A DNA stretch of 64,000 bases, taken from positions 992,001 to 1,056,000 of the forward strand of contig NZ_CP085301.1 in the NCBI RefSeq assembly GCF_020700235.1. The letters are read 5' to 3'. Made by a program: the position numbers and the translations under genes. Below are positions 43,603 through 54,065 of this stretch, piece after piece; position 1 is the stretch's first letter; the number at the start of each line of letters is the position of its first letter. The notes under the pieces are model-generated. The model did no database searches and was not told where the DNA came from. It saw only the letters and a program-made list of their open reading frames with translations. This DNA comes from Haladaptatus pallidirubidus (GTDB taxonomy: Archaea > Halobacteriota > Halobacteria > Halobacteriales > Haladaptataceae).

Positions 43603-44340
43603 ATGACGCCCGCCATCGAAACCGACGGGTTGACCAAACGATTCGACGACACGACGGTCGTTTCCGACCTCCAGCTCACCGTCCCCGAGAAATCCGTCTA
43701 CGGATTTCTCGGCCCGAACGGGGCGGGAAAAACGACGACGATGCGGATGCTCACGACGCTCACCCGACCGACGAGCGGCACCGCGCGAGTCGCCGGGCAG
43801 TCGATAGACGACCGCGATGCGGTCGTTTCCCGCATCGGATTTTTACCGGAAGAGCCGCCACTGTACGACGAACTCACCGCCCGCGAGCAGTTGCGATACG
43901 TCGCCGGACTGCGCGATGTGGATGCGGAGGAGCGAATCGATACCCTGCTCGACCGGTTCGACCTCACCGACGATGCGGACGAGCGCGTGAGTACGTACTC
44001 GAAAGGGATGAAACAGAAGACGGCGCTGATTCAGGCTATTCTCCACGAACCAGAACTCGTCTTTTTGGACGAGCCGACCTCCGGGTTAGACCCACGCGCC
44101 GCGCGAACCGTGCGCGAACTCATCTCGGAACTCACAGACGACGGCATGACAGTCTTCCTTTCGACGCACATCCTTCCCGTGGTCGAAGAACTCGCCAACA
44201 CCGTCGGCGTGCTTCACGACGGTAATCTCGTCGCCGAGGACTCGCCGGAGCGACTCACCCACCGCGCGGAAAAAGAGCAGTCGCTCGAAGACGTATTCCT
44301 CGACGTGACGAGCGAGGAAGAACCGATGGTGCCCCAATGA
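43603..44340 (+). CDS. ABC transporter ATP-binding protein (ABC-2 type)
   Basis: This 245-residue ATPase has Walker A GPNGAGKTTTMRML, the signature YSKGMKQK (variant of LSGGM), Walker B LVFLDEPTSGLD and the switch histidine (STHILPVVEEL). A GGAGG ribosome-binding site lies 7 nt before the ATG at 43603, which decides the start; an earlier in-frame ATG at 43585 overlaps it. The ATPase is one of the CcmA/NatA type and drives the permease encoded next. Substrate is unknown. Confidence 0.93.
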   Translation: MTPAIETDGLTKRFDDTTVVSDLQLTVPEKSVYGFLGPNGAGKTTTMRMLTTLTRPTSGTARVAGQSIDDRDAVVSRIGFLPEEPPLYDELTAREQLRYVAGLRDVDAEERIDTLLDRFDLTDDADERVSTYSKGMKQKTALIQAILHEPELVFLDEPTSGLDPRAARTVRELISELTDDGMTVFLSTHILPVVEELANTVGVLHDGNLVAEDSPERLTHRAEKEQSLEDVFLDVTSEEEPMVPQ

Positions 44341-45989
44341 ACTGGCCGAACCCCCGACGGAGTGCCAGCATCGCCCGAGTAGAATACCGGCGGAGCATCC
44401 GCGCCATGTTGAAAAATCCCGTGCAGTTGTTGGGATTCGCCTTTTTCCTGCTCCTCTTCGTCGGTGTCCCGACGCTGGGGGGTTCCTACGTCGCGTACAA
44501 ATTCGGCGGCCAAATCGACCAACTTCCGGCTTCGCTTCCACTCCTCGATTTTGCACGCGGCGGCCTCGCCGCCGCATGGCTCATGGTCGGAGCGCTGGTA
44601 GTGGCGAGAGCGGTCGGGAAAACCGGGCGAATCGACCACGAGGCGGGAATGCTGACGACGATTCCCGCGCGCGATGTCGTCGGTGGTCTCGTCCTCGCGG
44701 AGTTCGCCCGAATCGGCTCGGTCGTGGCGTTTCCGTTACTCTCGATAAGTGTGGCGTGGAGCGTAGCACTCGGAACTCCAACCGCCTTCGTAACTATCGT
44801 CCTCGCGGTAGCGGGCCTGTTTACGACCGCGATTCTCGCGGGTCACATCGTCGGACTGTTACTCAAGGTCGCATTCGCGCGGTCTGAACTGCTCGCGCAG
44901 TACAAATCCATCATCGGCGTTGTCGGCTTCGGAGTCTATATGGCGGCCATCCTGTCGAACACGCTCGGTCGCGTGATGACGTCTCTCGGGGGGCTGTTGC
45001 AGGACGTGCCAACCGCGTGGCTCGGCGACGTGTTCATGCTCGGGATTCCGGGCGTTTCCGCCTCACTTCCCCGCGTCGGCGGTGCGGTTGCGTTCGTCGC
45101 GGTTTCGATTCCGGTGTTGTTGTCGCTCGACGTGCGCACCGCGACGTGGCTCTGGTACGGCGACCAAGTCCAAGTGGAGAACAAAAAATACGAAGCCGAC
45201 GAGTCGAACGCCGACTTCCTCGCCGGATTCGTTTCCCGTCCGACTCGAACCGTCACGGCGAACGTCTGGCGGCGGACAAAACGCTCGCCGCTTCGACTGC
45301 TCTACGTCGTTTACCCCGTGTTCTTCATGACCGCGCCGCTTCAGAATGCGGTTCAAACGGGAACCGTCTCGGACTTTCTCGCGGTTTCCATCGCGCTCTA
45401 CGGCGCGTGGGCAATCGGAGCAACGGCGCTCAATCCGTTGGGTGACGAGGGCGCGATGCTTCCGGTGACCATCACGTCGACCATTCGCGGCGGGGAGTTC
45501 GTTCGCGGCCACGTCCTCGCGGTGACGTTGGTTGGGCTTCCCTTCGTCGTCGTCGGAACCGCGATTGCGGGCTTCATGAGTCCGCTTTCGCTCGAACGCT
45601 CGGTCGGATTGACGGTCGGAAGCGCCCTTCTCGGCGTCGCCGGAACCGTGGTCGCGCTCGCAATCGGCACCGTGTTTCCGCGGTTCAGTTCGGTTCGCGT
45701 GACGCGGAGCAGGCGCGTGGTCGTCCCGAGCAAATCGGCGTTCGCGCTCTACACGATTCTGCTCGTGGCCGGATTTGCTGGGGTGGCGATGGCGACCATT
45801 CCGGGTGTGCCCGGAATGGTCGCCGGGTTCGTGGCGTTCGTGACGGACTTCTTCGGGTTCCAAATACTGCTCGACACCGCCGCCCTTCGAATCGTCGGCG
45901 GTGCGGTCGCCGTCTTCCTCGGCGGGGTCGCACCACCCCTCGCGTACCGCTACACGGTGCGGGAGTTCGATAGGTACGTCCTCGGCTAA
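44337..45989 (+). CDS. ABC-2 type transporter permease
   Basis: This 550-residue membrane protein has about 12 hydrophobic segments in two blocks, with a central cytoplasmic stretch ([21 protein letters not shown], about 280-300). Its start overlaps the ATPase stop (ATGA), so the two are translated together. There is no substrate-binding protein, which points to an exporter. Large ABC-2-type permeases of this size occur in haloarchaea as uncharacterised exporters. Confidence 0.88.
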   Translation: MNWPNPRRSASIARVEYRRSIRAMLKNPVQLLGFAFFLLLFVGVPTLGGSYVAYKFGGQIDQLPASLPLLDFARGGLAAAWLMVGALVVARAVGKTGRIDHEAGMLTTIPARDVVGGLVLAEFARIGSVVAFPLLSISVAWSVALGTPTAFVTIVLAVAGLFTTAILAGHIVGLLLKVAFARSELLAQYKSIIGVVGFGVYMAAILSNTLGRVMTSLGGLLQDVPTAWLGDVFMLGIPGVSASLPRVGGAVAFVAVSIPVLLSLDVRTATWLWYGDQVQVENKKYEADESNADFLAGFVSRPTRTVTANVWRRTKRSPLRLLYVVYPVFFMTAPLQNAVQTGTVSDFLAVSIALYGAWAIGATALNPLGDEGAMLPVTITSTIRGGEFVRGHVLAVTLVGLPFVVVGTAIAGFMSPLSLERSVGLTVGSALLGVAGTVVALAIGTVFPRFSSVRVTRSRRVVVPSKSAFALYTILLVAGFAGVAMATIPGVPGMVAGFVAFVTDFFGFQILLDTAALRIVGGAVAVFLGGVAPPLAYRYTVREFDRYVLG

Positions 45990-46041
45990 TCGCGCCCTTG
46001 CGGAACTGTTTTACGCACCGATGGGCGACAAACTACCAAGA

Positions 46042-48813
46042 ATGAGTGAACTTGAGGAGGAGTATCGCCTCGATTATTTCGAGGAAAACGACTTCGTGCG
46101 AAAGGAGTGTCCCGAGTGTGGGGCACACTTCTGGACGCGCGACCACGACCGCGAAACGTGCGGGGAACCCCCGTGCGAGGAGTACGGGTTCATCGACAAC
46201 CCGAGTCTCGACGAGGAGTATTCTCTCTCGGAGATGCGGGAGGCATTTCTCTCGTTCTTCGAGAAACACGACCACGAGCGAATCGACCCCTACCCGGTGG
46301 CGGCGAACCGATGGCGCGACGACATGCTGCTCACCATCGCCTCCATCGCCGACTTCCAACCGCTGGTCACGTCGGGCCAGACGCCGCCACCGGCCAACCC
46401 GCTCACCATCAGTCAGCCCTGCATCCGGATGCAGGACATCGACAACGTGGGCAAGACGGGACGGCACACGATGGCCTTCGAGATGATGGCCCACCACGCC
46501 TTCAACGTCCGCGAGGACGCCGAGAAGGAGTACGCCTACGAGGGCGAAATATACTGGAAAGACCAGACCGTCGCGTACTGCGACGAGTTCTTCGAGTCGA
46601 TGGGCGCGAATCCTGAAGAGATAATCTACATCGAAGACCCGTGGGTCGGCGGCGGCAACGCCGGTCCCGCCATCGAGGTCATCTACCGAGGGGTCGAACT
46701 CGCCACGCTCGTCTTCATGTCGATGGAACAAGACCCGGAAGGCGAGTACGAGATGAAAGACGGCAACCGCTACTCGAAGATGGACACCTACGTCGTGGAC
46801 ACCGGGTACGGACTCGAACGCTGGACATGGGTGAGTCAAGGGACGCCGACCGTCTACGAGGCCGTCTACCCCGACATGATAGACTTCCTCAAGGAGAATG
46901 CCGGAATCGACCACTCCGAGGAAGAAGAAAAACTCGTCCACCGCGCCGCGAAACTCGCGGGGCACATGGACATCGACGAGGCCGAGGATATGGAGGCGGC
47001 CCGCGACAACATCGCGGACAAACTCGGCGTCACCACGGGCGAACTCGAAGCGCTGGTGGAACCGCTGGAAATCATCTACGCCATCGCCGACCACAGCAGG
47101 ACGATGGCGTACATGTTCGGCGACGGTATCGTCCCGAGCAACGTCTCTACGGGATACCTCGCTCGGATGGTGCTCCGCCGAACGAAGCGACTCTGCGACA
47201 ACGTCGGCGTCGATGCGCCGCTGGACGAACTCGTGGATATGCAGGCCGAGCGACTCGAATACGAGAACCGCGATACCATCCGCGATATCGTTCGGACGGA
47301 AGTCGAAAAGTACCGCGAGACGCTCGAACAGGGCGGACGCCGAGTTCGGCGAATCGCCAAACAGCACGCCGAGGAAGGGAAATCGATTCCAACCTCGACG
47401 CTCGTAGAGTTGTACGATTCTCACGGCCTCCAGCCGGACATGGTCGAGGAAATCGCCGACGAATTCGGCGTGTCCGTCGAGGTTCCGGACGACTTTTACA
47501 GCCTCGTCGCGGACCGCCACGACGGCGGACAGGCCTTCGAGGAGGAGAAATCGACGGACGAGCGACTCGACGACCTTCCGAAAACGGAACGCCTGTACTA
47601 CGAAGACCAGTACCGGACGGATTTCGAAGCCGTCGTCTTGGACGTGTTCGAGCGCGAGGCGGGCTACGACGTCGTCCTCGACCAGACGATGTTCTACCCC
47701 GAGGGTGGTGGCCAACCGGGCGACCACGGGTCGCTCTCGACGGACGAGAAAACGGTGTCCGTAACCGACGCCCAAATCGAAAACGGCGTCGTCCTCCACC
47801 GCACCGACGAATCGGTCGATAAGGGCGAAATCGTTCGCGGGAAAATCGACGCCCAGCGCCGTCGCCGACTCATGCGTCACCACACGGCGACGCACATCGT
47901 CGTCCACGCGGCGCGGCAGGTTCTCGGCGACCACATCCGGCAGGCCGGTGCCCAGAAGGGAACCGACAGCTCCCGCATCGACGTGCGCCACTACGAGCGC
48001 ATCGACGGCGAAACCGCGAAGCAAATCGAACTGCTGGCGAACGAAATCGTCATGGAGAACACGACGGTTCAACAGGAGTGGCCGAACCGCCACGAAGCCG
48101 AGGAGGAGTTCGGCTTCGACCTCTATCAGGGCGGGATTCCCGCCGGGACGAACATCCGCCTCATCCACGTCGCGGAGGACGTCCAAGCCTGCGGCGGCAC
48201 CCACGTTCGCCGAACCGGGGACGTCGGCTGTATCAAACTCCTGAACATTGAGCGCGTGCAGGACGGAGTCGAGCGACTCACCTTCGCCGCCGGTGACGCC
48301 GCAATCGAGGCGACCCAACAAACGGGCGACTACCTCCAATCCGCCGCGGACATCCTCGACGTTGCGCCGCCCGCCGTTCCGGAAACCGCGGAGCGATTCT
48401 TCGAGGAGTGGAAGGCTCGCGGCAAGCAAATAGAGAACCTGAAAGAGCAACTCGCCGAGGCTCGCGCCAGTGGTTCCGGCAGTGGCGAGGAAGTCGAAAT
48501 CGGCGACACTATCGCCGTGATTCAACGAATCGACGCCGATATGGACGAACTCCGCGCAACCGCGAACGCGATGGCCGAGGAAGGGAAAATAGCGGTCATC
48601 GGAAGCGGTGCTGACGGCGCGCAGTTCGTCGTCGCGGTACCAGACGGCACCTCGCTGAACGCCGGCGAAGTCGTCGGGGAACTCGCTTCCCGCGTCGGCG
48701 GTGGCGGCGGCGGCCCCGCCGACTTCGCGCAGGGTGGCGGCCCCGACGCTGACAAGTTGGACGGCGCGCTGGAAGACGCCCCAGACGTGCTTCAGCAGGT
48801 TAAAAACGCGTAG
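46042..48813 (+). CDS. alaS: Alanyl-tRNA synthetase
   Basis: This 923-residue enzyme charges tRNA(Ala). It starts [17 protein letters not shown] and carries an archaeal-type N-terminal CPECG...FWTRD zinc-like segment, the class II aminoacylation domain ([30 protein letters not shown]), the tRNA-binding helices, an editing domain with [10 protein letters not shown] and [10 protein letters not shown] zinc ligands, and a C-terminal oligomerisation domain with a [14 protein letters not shown] tail. An ATG at 46021 (seven codons earlier) is an alternative start. A frequent haloarchaeal neighbour is not visible. Length is normal. Confidence 0.96.
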   Translation: MSELEEEYRLDYFEENDFVRKECPECGAHFWTRDHDRETCGEPPCEEYGFIDNPSLDEEYSLSEMREAFLSFFEKHDHERIDPYPVAANRWRDDMLLTIASIADFQPLVTSGQTPPPANPLTISQPCIRMQDIDNVGKTGRHTMAFEMMAHHAFNVREDAEKEYAYEGEIYWKDQTVAYCDEFFESMGANPEEIIYIEDPWVGGGNAGPAIEVIYRGVELATLVFMSMEQDPEGEYEMKDGNRYSKMDTYVVDTGYGLERWTWVSQGTPTVYEAVYPDMIDFLKENAGIDHSEEEEKLVHRAAKLAGHMDIDEAEDMEAARDNIADKLGVTTGELEALVEPLEIIYAIADHSRTMAYMFGDGIVPSNVSTGYLARMVLRRTKRLCDNVGVDAPLDELVDMQAERLEYENRDTIRDIVRTEVEKYRETLEQGGRRVRRIAKQHAEEGKSIPTSTLVELYDSHGLQPDMVEEIADEFGVSVEVPDDFYSLVADRHDGGQAFEEEKSTDERLDDLPKTERLYYEDQYRTDFEAVVLDVFEREAGYDVVLDQTMFYPEGGGQPGDHGSLSTDEKTVSVTDAQIENGVVLHRTDESVDKGEIVRGKIDAQRRRRLMRHHTATHIVVHAARQVLGDHIRQAGAQKGTDSSRIDVRHYERIDGETAKQIELLANEIVMENTTVQQEWPNRHEAEEEFGFDLYQGGIPAGTNIRLIHVAEDVQACGGTHVRRTGDVGCIKLLNIERVQDGVERLTFAAGDAAIEATQQTGDYLQSAADILDVAPPAVPETAERFFEEWKARGKQIENLKEQLAEARASGSGSGEEVEIGDTIAVIQRIDADMDELRATANAMAEEGKIAVIGSGADGAQFVVAVPDGTSLNAGEVVGELASRVGGGGGGPADFAQGGGPDADKLDGALEDAPDVLQQVKNA

Positions 48814-49191
48814 GGTTCGTCGGCAATCGACGACCGCCGTTTGCGATGTGGTTTTTCGAAAGTGATACAGGATCCACCAGCAGCGCGACTATTTTTTCGA
48901 AATCGTACCCGCGAGAAGCGGTGGAACGCCGTCGCTTCGAACGGAGAGAGACCAGCGATGTGCTCGGGCACGTGTTCGATAAATTTCAAAATGCTATATG
49001 AAATCGAAATGAGTCGGGATGGACGGTACGCTGATACCCTTCGACGGCGTAATAGAGTGGGACATGGGTGGAGTTGACAGCAACTGCACGGTGCGCAACA
49101 CGGCATTCGTCACACGTCAGAGCAATGAGCCAACGAGGGTGGGGAATACTGTCGAGCGAACAGTTCGGTTCTTACGGGTGGTGAGAGCATC
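48814..49191. other. Intergenic region, 378 nt
   Basis: No gene is recognised. Open frames on either strand are short and have non-protein-like composition. The stretch contains a loose ATTTCA...TGAAAT inverted repeat near 48985-49006. It separates alaS from the GAP-family protein and could hold their promoters. Confidence 0.45.
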
Positions 49192-49809
49192 GTGACCGTT
49201 TTAGAAATTCTTCCGTTGGCATTCGTCATGGTGGCGGGACCGCAGATTCTCAGCACTATCTTCCTCGCGACGAGCGAGAACTGGCGGTGGAACTCCGCCG
49301 CGTACGTGTTCGGTGCATCCCTCTCGATTACGTTCGTCGTTCTGGCGACGTATTTACTCGGCAACGGCATAACTGCAGGAAGAACGTCGAATGACACGGT
49401 TCATCTAATCGTTCTCCTTCTTCTTCTCGTCGCCATGGTTCACGTGTATCTGAACAGGAAAGAGTCAGAGCCGCCGAAATGGATGGGTAAACTGGAGAAA
49501 GCGAGCCCGAGGTTTTCGTTTCGGCTTGGTTTTCTCCTGCTGGGATTTTTTCCGACGGACATTCTCACGTCGTCCACCGTCGGTTCGTACCTCGCGGGGA
49601 CGAACCGTCCATTGGACGACTCCATTCCGTTTATTCTCCTCACACTTCTGTTTCTGGCGTCGCCGTCGATCACGCTCATCGTATTCGGTAGCCGAGCGGA
49701 AACGTTCCTTCCGAAGGCGCGGGATTGGATGAACGCGAATTCGTGGGTTGTCAACGAGGTCGTTCTCTTGTTCTTTGTCGGAATGAACATCCGTACGCTC
49801 GTGGGGTAA
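49192..49809 (+). CDS. GAP-family membrane protein
   Basis: This 205-residue protein starts at a GTG (VTVLEILPLAFVMVAGPQILSTIFLATSEN). It has about six hydrophobic helices and a pattern resembling GAP (sulfolipid-addressing-like/LysE-type) transporters, with the GPQ motif in helix 1, GASLSITFVVLATYLLG in helix 2 and GFFPTDILTSSTVG in the third block. Substrate and direction are unknown. It stands alone, upstream of the iron-box-controlled gene. Confidence 0.7.
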   Translation: MTVLEILPLAFVMVAGPQILSTIFLATSENWRWNSAAYVFGASLSITFVVLATYLLGNGITAGRTSNDTVHLIVLLLLLVAMVHVYLNRKESEPPKWMGKLEKASPRFSFRLGFLLLGFFPTDILTSSTVGSYLAGTNRPLDDSIPFILLTLLFLASPSITLIVFGSRAETFLPKARDWMNANSWVVNEVVLLFFVGMNIRTLVG

Positions 49810-49910
49810 AGCGGAACGGACAGATTGTAGACGCTGTGCCATAATTGGCACTCGGGCGTTTTCGAAAACGGGGAATACAGCGTAACCGAGTATTTTGGAC
49901 GAATGAAAAA

Positions 49911-49938
49911 GCCTAAGTCTGAGTTTAGGCAAGCCTAA
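49911..49938 (+). promoter_or_regulatory. DtxR-type iron-box operator
   Basis: TTAGGCAAGCCTAA (49925-49938) has TTAGGC/GCCTAA arms with a 2-nt centre, and a second GCCTAA at 49911 pairs with TTTAGGC at 49924-49930. This matches the iron box (TTAGG...CCTAA) bound by DtxR/IdeR/SirR-family regulators. It lies 5 nt before the ATG of a siderophore-type binding protein, covering the likely start of transcription, so iron-loaded regulator would block it. Confidence 0.7.
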
Positions 49939-49943
49939 AACAC

Positions 49944-51149
49944 ATGAGCGGAAAATTCGCTAGAACTCCGACTCGCCGTGAATACGTCAAGGGCAGTGGT
50001 GCCCTCATCGGCGGCGGCCTGCTCGCCGGTTGCACGAGCGACGGTTCAGAGACCACGACGAACGGAAATCAGGGGGGAGACGGAACGACAGATTCGAATA
50101 GCCCGTACTCGGTGACGATGGCACCGATGGGTAAAGTCGAGTTCGACGGCGTTCCCGAGAACGTCTTTTCCCTCTTTCCGCAGTACGCGGATATGGCGGT
50201 CGCGCTCGGACACGGGGACGCGATAAATTCGATTTACGTCCCCGAGATGTCCGGCAAGACGATGAACACCTACTACGAGCGACTCGACGGCGTCTCCTTC
50301 GAGTGGGATGGACTTCCAGACCCGCTGGAGAACGGATTGAGCAAGGAACTCCTCTACCAGCTCGACAGCGACGTTCACTTCATCGACCCGGCCTACGTCA
50401 CCACACAGAACAACTGGTCGCAGTCCGACATCGAAGATATCCAGAACAACATCGGCCCGTGGTTCGGGAACTTCTACAGCGGCACCCACGACGACCCGCC
50501 GGAAGGCTACCGCGACGGGTATCAGTACTACGGACTGTGGGAGATGTTCGAGAAGGTCGCTGGGGTCTTCCGAGAACGAGAACGCTATCAGGCGCTCAAA
50601 GAAATTCACGACACCGCGCTCGCGACGATAGAGGACAGTCTACCGCCGAAAAGCGAGCGACCGACGGCGGTGCGCGTCACCTACAGCGACGGGACGTTTT
50701 ACACCTACCACCTCAACAAACCCGGCTACTGGTTGGCGGATACCCGCCCACTGGGTGCGACGGACGCCTTCGCTGAACAAGATTGGGGAAGCCTGTGGGG
50801 AACCGTCGATTTCGAGACGATGCTCGAAGCCGACCCGGACGTTATCCTCCACCTCTGGGGCATCTCGCCTGGATACTACCTCGATGAGATTCAAAAGAAG
50901 ATCGAGAACCACGCCGCCGGACAACAACTCTCCGCGATTCAGAACGACCGCTTCTACAGCGCTGGAATGCGCTATCAAGGCCCGATTATGAACTTATTCC
51001 AGTTGGAGATGACGGCGAAGCAGTTGTACCCCGAGCAGTTCGGCGAGTGGCCGGGTTACGTCACCGGCGAGCCGTACCCGGAAATTCCGAAAGAAGAACA
51101 GTTATTCGACCGACAGACCCTTTCGGACGTAATCAACGGAAACATCTGA
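49944..51149 (+). CDS. ABC transporter substrate-binding lipoprotein, iron-siderophore (FepB/BtuF) type
   Basis: This 401-residue protein has a Tat signal (RREYVKGSGALIGG, residues 11-24) with lipobox GLLAGC (C30) and then a Gly/Thr-rich linker. The mature part is a PBP-like bilobal fold: VPENVFSLFPQYADMAVALG, HFIDPAYVTTQNNW, RYQALKEIHDTALATIEDSL and a long LEADPDVILHLWG segment. This is the helical-backbone family that binds Fe-siderophores, haem or B12. The iron box upstream supports iron uptake. No permease or ATPase is adjacent, so the rest is encoded elsewhere or shared. Confidence 0.82.
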   Translation: MSGKFARTPTRREYVKGSGALIGGGLLAGCTSDGSETTTNGNQGGDGTTDSNSPYSVTMAPMGKVEFDGVPENVFSLFPQYADMAVALGHGDAINSIYVPEMSGKTMNTYYERLDGVSFEWDGLPDPLENGLSKELLYQLDSDVHFIDPAYVTTQNNWSQSDIEDIQNNIGPWFGNFYSGTHDDPPEGYRDGYQYYGLWEMFEKVAGVFRERERYQALKEIHDTALATIEDSLPPKSERPTAVRVTYSDGTFYTYHLNKPGYWLADTRPLGATDAFAEQDWGSLWGTVDFETMLEADPDVILHLWGISPGYYLDEIQKKIENHAAGQQLSAIQNDRFYSAGMRYQGPIMNLFQLEMTAKQLYPEQFGEWPGYVTGEPYPEIPKEEQLFDRQTLSDVINGNI

Positions 51150-51151
51150 TG

Positions 51152-51182
51152 TGATTCACGGGCCGCGACGGCCCGTGAGTCA
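51152..51182. terminator. Stem-loop between convergent genes
   Basis: TGATTCACGGGCC (51152-51164) pairs with GGCCCGTGAGTCA (51170-51182) over 13 bp including one wobble, around a 5-nt loop. It sits just after the stop of the iron-binding protein and just before the convergent ATP-grasp gene's stop. It probably marks the 3' ends of both transcripts. There is no clear T-run. Confidence 0.5.
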
Positions 51183-51208
51183 GCGGTAAATCGTGTGTGG
51201 GTACGCAC

Positions 51209-52021
51209 TCACCACCATCTTCCCACTCTGTCGTCCGCAGAGGGTTTCACGCCGCGGAGCGCCGCCGAATGGAGTTCAACCGGACTCCACGGTTCGAACT
51301 CCCCCTGCCCGCACATGTTCCACCACCGCTTTTCCTCCCGATTCCAGTAGACGCCGTTGAAGTTGCATTCCACGCAGTACCACTCCCCGTTCGTGCTCAT
51401 GATGAAATCAATACCCCACGTCGTCTCCGAAAGTTCGTCCGCAACTCGTTCGGCGTAGCGACGCGGAGCGGAGAGGTCTACGTCCGCAACCAGCGATTCG
51501 AGATAGACGTAGCCGTCCGTGCAGACGTGCGATGCTTTTTCAGCAGTTGTCGGAGTGTGGCCGAGAACCTCGCCGTCGTCGATGAAGAAGCGAACTGATG
51601 GGTGACAGGTGTGCGTCGGGTGGGGGCAGAAGTCGAAATCGAGCCACTCGCGCACGACCAGTCCGCCGCCGTGGGGCCACGACTGTTGGTCGTTCTGGTT
51701 GAGCAGAGACGCTATCGTTCTATCGACCACCGTCGCGTCGGGCCGGTGGATGAACGACCCTTCGCGGAGTCGAACCGTGGCCGCCTTAACTTGCGTTCGG
51801 ACGAACGCTCGGTCGTACCCGTTTCGCTCCATGAAGGCCAGAATTTCGTTGGTGTCCCAGCGATAGGAGTCACCGTCCGATTCGAGCGGGACGAACGTCG
51901 TTTTCGGAACGGGAACGTCGAGATTCCGAAGACGAGGCCAGTAGTGGTCGAATCGACAGCGTTCGTCCTCGAAATCGGTGAGTAGAGCGAGACGGGAGAC
52001 ATTATGCGTGAGACTGTTCAA
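51209..52021 (-). CDS. ATP-grasp-like protein (270 aa)
   Basis: This 270-residue protein shows an ATP-grasp-like arrangement: a central VVREWLDFDF with SVRFFIDDGEVLGHTP and a late TWGIDFIMSTNGEWYCVECNFNGVYWN, in which E and N would bind magnesium (the ExN pattern). It resembles RimK/carboxylate-amine ligases but no specific substrate is recognisable. The start is a TTG at 52021 (LNSLTHNVSRLALLTDFED); there is no in-frame ATG or GTG nearby, so a leaderless or unrecognised start is possible. It converges with the iron-binding protein gene. Gene function is open. Confidence 0.6.
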   Translation of the reverse strand: MNSLTHNVSRLALLTDFEDERCRFDHYWPRLRNLDVPVPKTTFVPLESDGDSYRWDTNEILAFMERNGYDRAFVRTQVKAATVRLREGSFIHRPDATVVDRTIASLLNQNDQQSWPHGGGLVVREWLDFDFCPHPTHTCHPSVRFFIDDGEVLGHTPTTAEKASHVCTDGYVYLESLVADVDLSAPRRYAERVADELSETTWGIDFIMSTNGEWYCVECNFNGVYWNREEKRWWNMCGQGEFEPWSPVELHSAALRGVKPSADDRVGRWW

Positions 52022-52169
52022 TAGCCATTAATATGATGATGACGCCGTCGGCGCAGAACGGTAGAATCGAACGATTGGAAACGAGGAACACATTTGATAT
52101 AGCAAAATAAGATATATAGAAATCAGCGGTAGAAATCGGTGTCCTCGCTGAAAGTGGTTCTCGACCCGT

Positions 52170-52427
52170 CTATACGTCGGTTGGACGTTCGCGGTCGGGT
52201 TCGACTTCTGATGTTACTTCTTCACGTCCGTATCTGTGACCGAGTAGTAGTGAGACGGCGTGTATCGCGAGCAAGGTGACGAAGATTCTGATGCCCGGTT
52301 TGAATCCGGCGAAAAGGAGCGGAACGTAGAGCAGTGGAAGCGACACGGAAGCCCAAAAACTGACGAACTGAAGCGGGAAAACAACGACCTGTACGACGAG
52401 CGTGCTGACCAATTCTATCACATACAT
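52170..52427 (-). CDS. Small membrane protein (85 aa)
   Basis: The ATG at 52427 gives MYVIELVSTLVVQVVVFPLQFVSFW, then a second span (SLPLLYVPLLFAG) and a third (IFVTLLAIHAVSLLLG), ending in an acidic tail (EEVTSEVEPDRERPTDV). A GTG start at 52439 would add four residues. No family is recognised. It is flanked by A+T-rich DNA on both sides and is divergent from the sugar-binding protein gene. Confidence 0.6.
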   Translation of the reverse strand: MYVIELVSTLVVQVVVFPLQFVSFWASVSLPLLYVPLLFAGFKPGIRIFVTLLAIHAVSLLLGHRYGREEVTSEVEPDRERPTDV

Positions 52428-52654
52428 GTCAGTATCCACAACGTTCTTATTGAAGACTATTCGTCACATAAACAAAATTATCCGATTTATAACCGAGTGA
52501 GATTCCGTTTATTTTCACGAATGCAGAACCTCTACGCCCTTTCCCGCATTATTTAACTAATCTAAAAATATGGAACTATTATGCCACTTCCAATGTCTAC
52601 AGATGGGGAATACCTTTGCAGATATCCGTAGTATGTTGTGTGGGTTGGAAACAA

Positions 52655-54061
52655 ATGACACAATCGACTCGGCGACAGTTCATTCGGACGGTGGGGGCAA
52701 CCGGGGCGTTTTCGGGACTCACCGGTTTCACTGCATCCGCGAGACAGGGAACGACCACGATTCAGTGGGCGGGGAATCAGGTGGACAACCAGAACGTCGG
52801 GCAAATTAATCAGGCGCTTCAGGAGGCGGGCCTCCCGAACGACATCGAAATCGAAATTATCGTTACGTCGGAAGTCTCCGAGGACGTACAGCAGCAGTAC
52901 CGCCAGTGGCTTTCCGCGGGGCGGAGTCAACCGGACATCCTCCGCATGGACAGCGGGTGGACGATTCCATTCATCGCGCGCAACGAGATACTCAATCTGA
53001 ATCAGGCCATGTCGCAGGACGCGGTGAACCGCATCAAACAGGATAACTTCACGGCCAGCGTCAACAGCGCGTCGGCACCGAATGGCGACCTCTACGCGGT
53101 GCCGTACTTCACCGACCTACCGACCATCCAGTATCGGAAAGATTGGGTGACCGATGCCGGATTCGACCCGGAGGGAGAGAATTGGGCGACGGAGCCGATA
53201 TCGTGGCAGCGGTTTTCAGAGGTCATCGCACAGACACAGAATCAATCGAACGCGCAGTACGGCTACGCGTGGCAAGGTTCGAACTACGAAGGGCTATCGT
53301 GTTGTACGTTCAACGAACTCATGACGACGTGGGGCGGCGCGTACTTCGGCGGTCGAGAAAATCTCTTCGGACCGGTCGGCGAGCGACCGATCACGGTCAA
53401 CGAACAGCCCGTCATTCAGGCTCTTCGGATGGGGAGGACGCTCATTCACGGGCAGGGTGACCAGTCATCCTTGGAAGGTTACCAACAAACCTCGCCGCAG
53501 GCGACGCTCCAGTGGACGGAAGGGCCGGTTCAATCGGCGTTTATGAACGGCAACGCCGTGGCGATGCGCTGGTGGCCGTCCGGTCTCTACGATGCAGCAC
53601 AGGAGTACGGCGACCAACTCGGCGTCATGCCGATTCCGTACGGCGTCCAACCGAACGAAGCGGAGTACGAGGGAACCGGTGGAACTGCAGCGGCGCTCGG
53701 CGGGTGGAACCTCGCAGTCAATCCGAATTCGCAGAATCAACAGGCTGCGGTGCAGGTGGTCGAAGCGGTTTCCCAACCGTCGTTCCGCAACTTCGAGTTC
53801 ACGTCGCTCGGATACCTCCCCTCGGACGCCTCGTACTTGGAAAGCAACAGAGCCCAGCAGGTGGATATCTGGGGCGACTACATCGACACGCTTCGAATCG
53901 CGGGTGAGTCGGCGATTCCGCGACCCGTCACCGTCGTCTGGCCGGACGAATCGGCGGCCATCGCTGAAAGCGTGAACGGGACACTCGCACAACAGCAGGC
54001 ACCGCAACAGGCGATGTCGTCGCTCAATAGCACGCTTCAGGACATAGAGGGGAGCGTCTGA
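52655..54061 (+). CDS. Sugar ABC transporter substrate-binding protein (Tat-exported)
   Basis: This 468-residue protein starts MTQSTRRQFIRTVGATGAF, a twin-arginine signal, and has a signal-peptidase-like ASARQG site without a lipobox cysteine. The mature part is a type 2 periplasmic-binding fold: IQWAGNQVDNQNVGQINQAL, PDILRMDSGWTIPFIA, LYAVPYFTDLPTIQYRKDWV and AVAMRWWPSGLYDAA. It resembles trehalose/maltose-type binding proteins. Two permeases follow directly; no ATPase is nearby. The ATG at 52655 was chosen because it begins the Tat signal. Confidence 0.88.
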   Translation: MTQSTRRQFIRTVGATGAFSGLTGFTASARQGTTTIQWAGNQVDNQNVGQINQALQEAGLPNDIEIEIIVTSEVSEDVQQQYRQWLSAGRSQPDILRMDSGWTIPFIARNEILNLNQAMSQDAVNRIKQDNFTASVNSASAPNGDLYAVPYFTDLPTIQYRKDWVTDAGFDPEGENWATEPISWQRFSEVIAQTQNQSNAQYGYAWQGSNYEGLSCCTFNELMTTWGGAYFGGRENLFGPVGERPITVNEQPVIQALRMGRTLIHGQGDQSSLEGYQQTSPQATLQWTEGPVQSAFMNGNAVAMRWWPSGLYDAAQEYGDQLGVMPIPYGVQPNEAEYEGTGGTAAALGGWNLAVNPNSQNQQAAVQVVEAVSQPSFRNFEFTSLGYLPSDASYLESNRAQQVDIWGDYIDTLRIAGESAIPRPVTVVWPDESAAIAESVNGTLAQQQAPQQAMSSLNSTLQDIEGSV

Positions 54062-54065
54062 CCTG

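Noticed and set aside
46033..48525. An 830-codon open frame antisense to alaS
   Set aside because: It is a compositional mirror of alaS. High G+C at third positions keeps antisense frames open, and the translation lacks any recognised domain.
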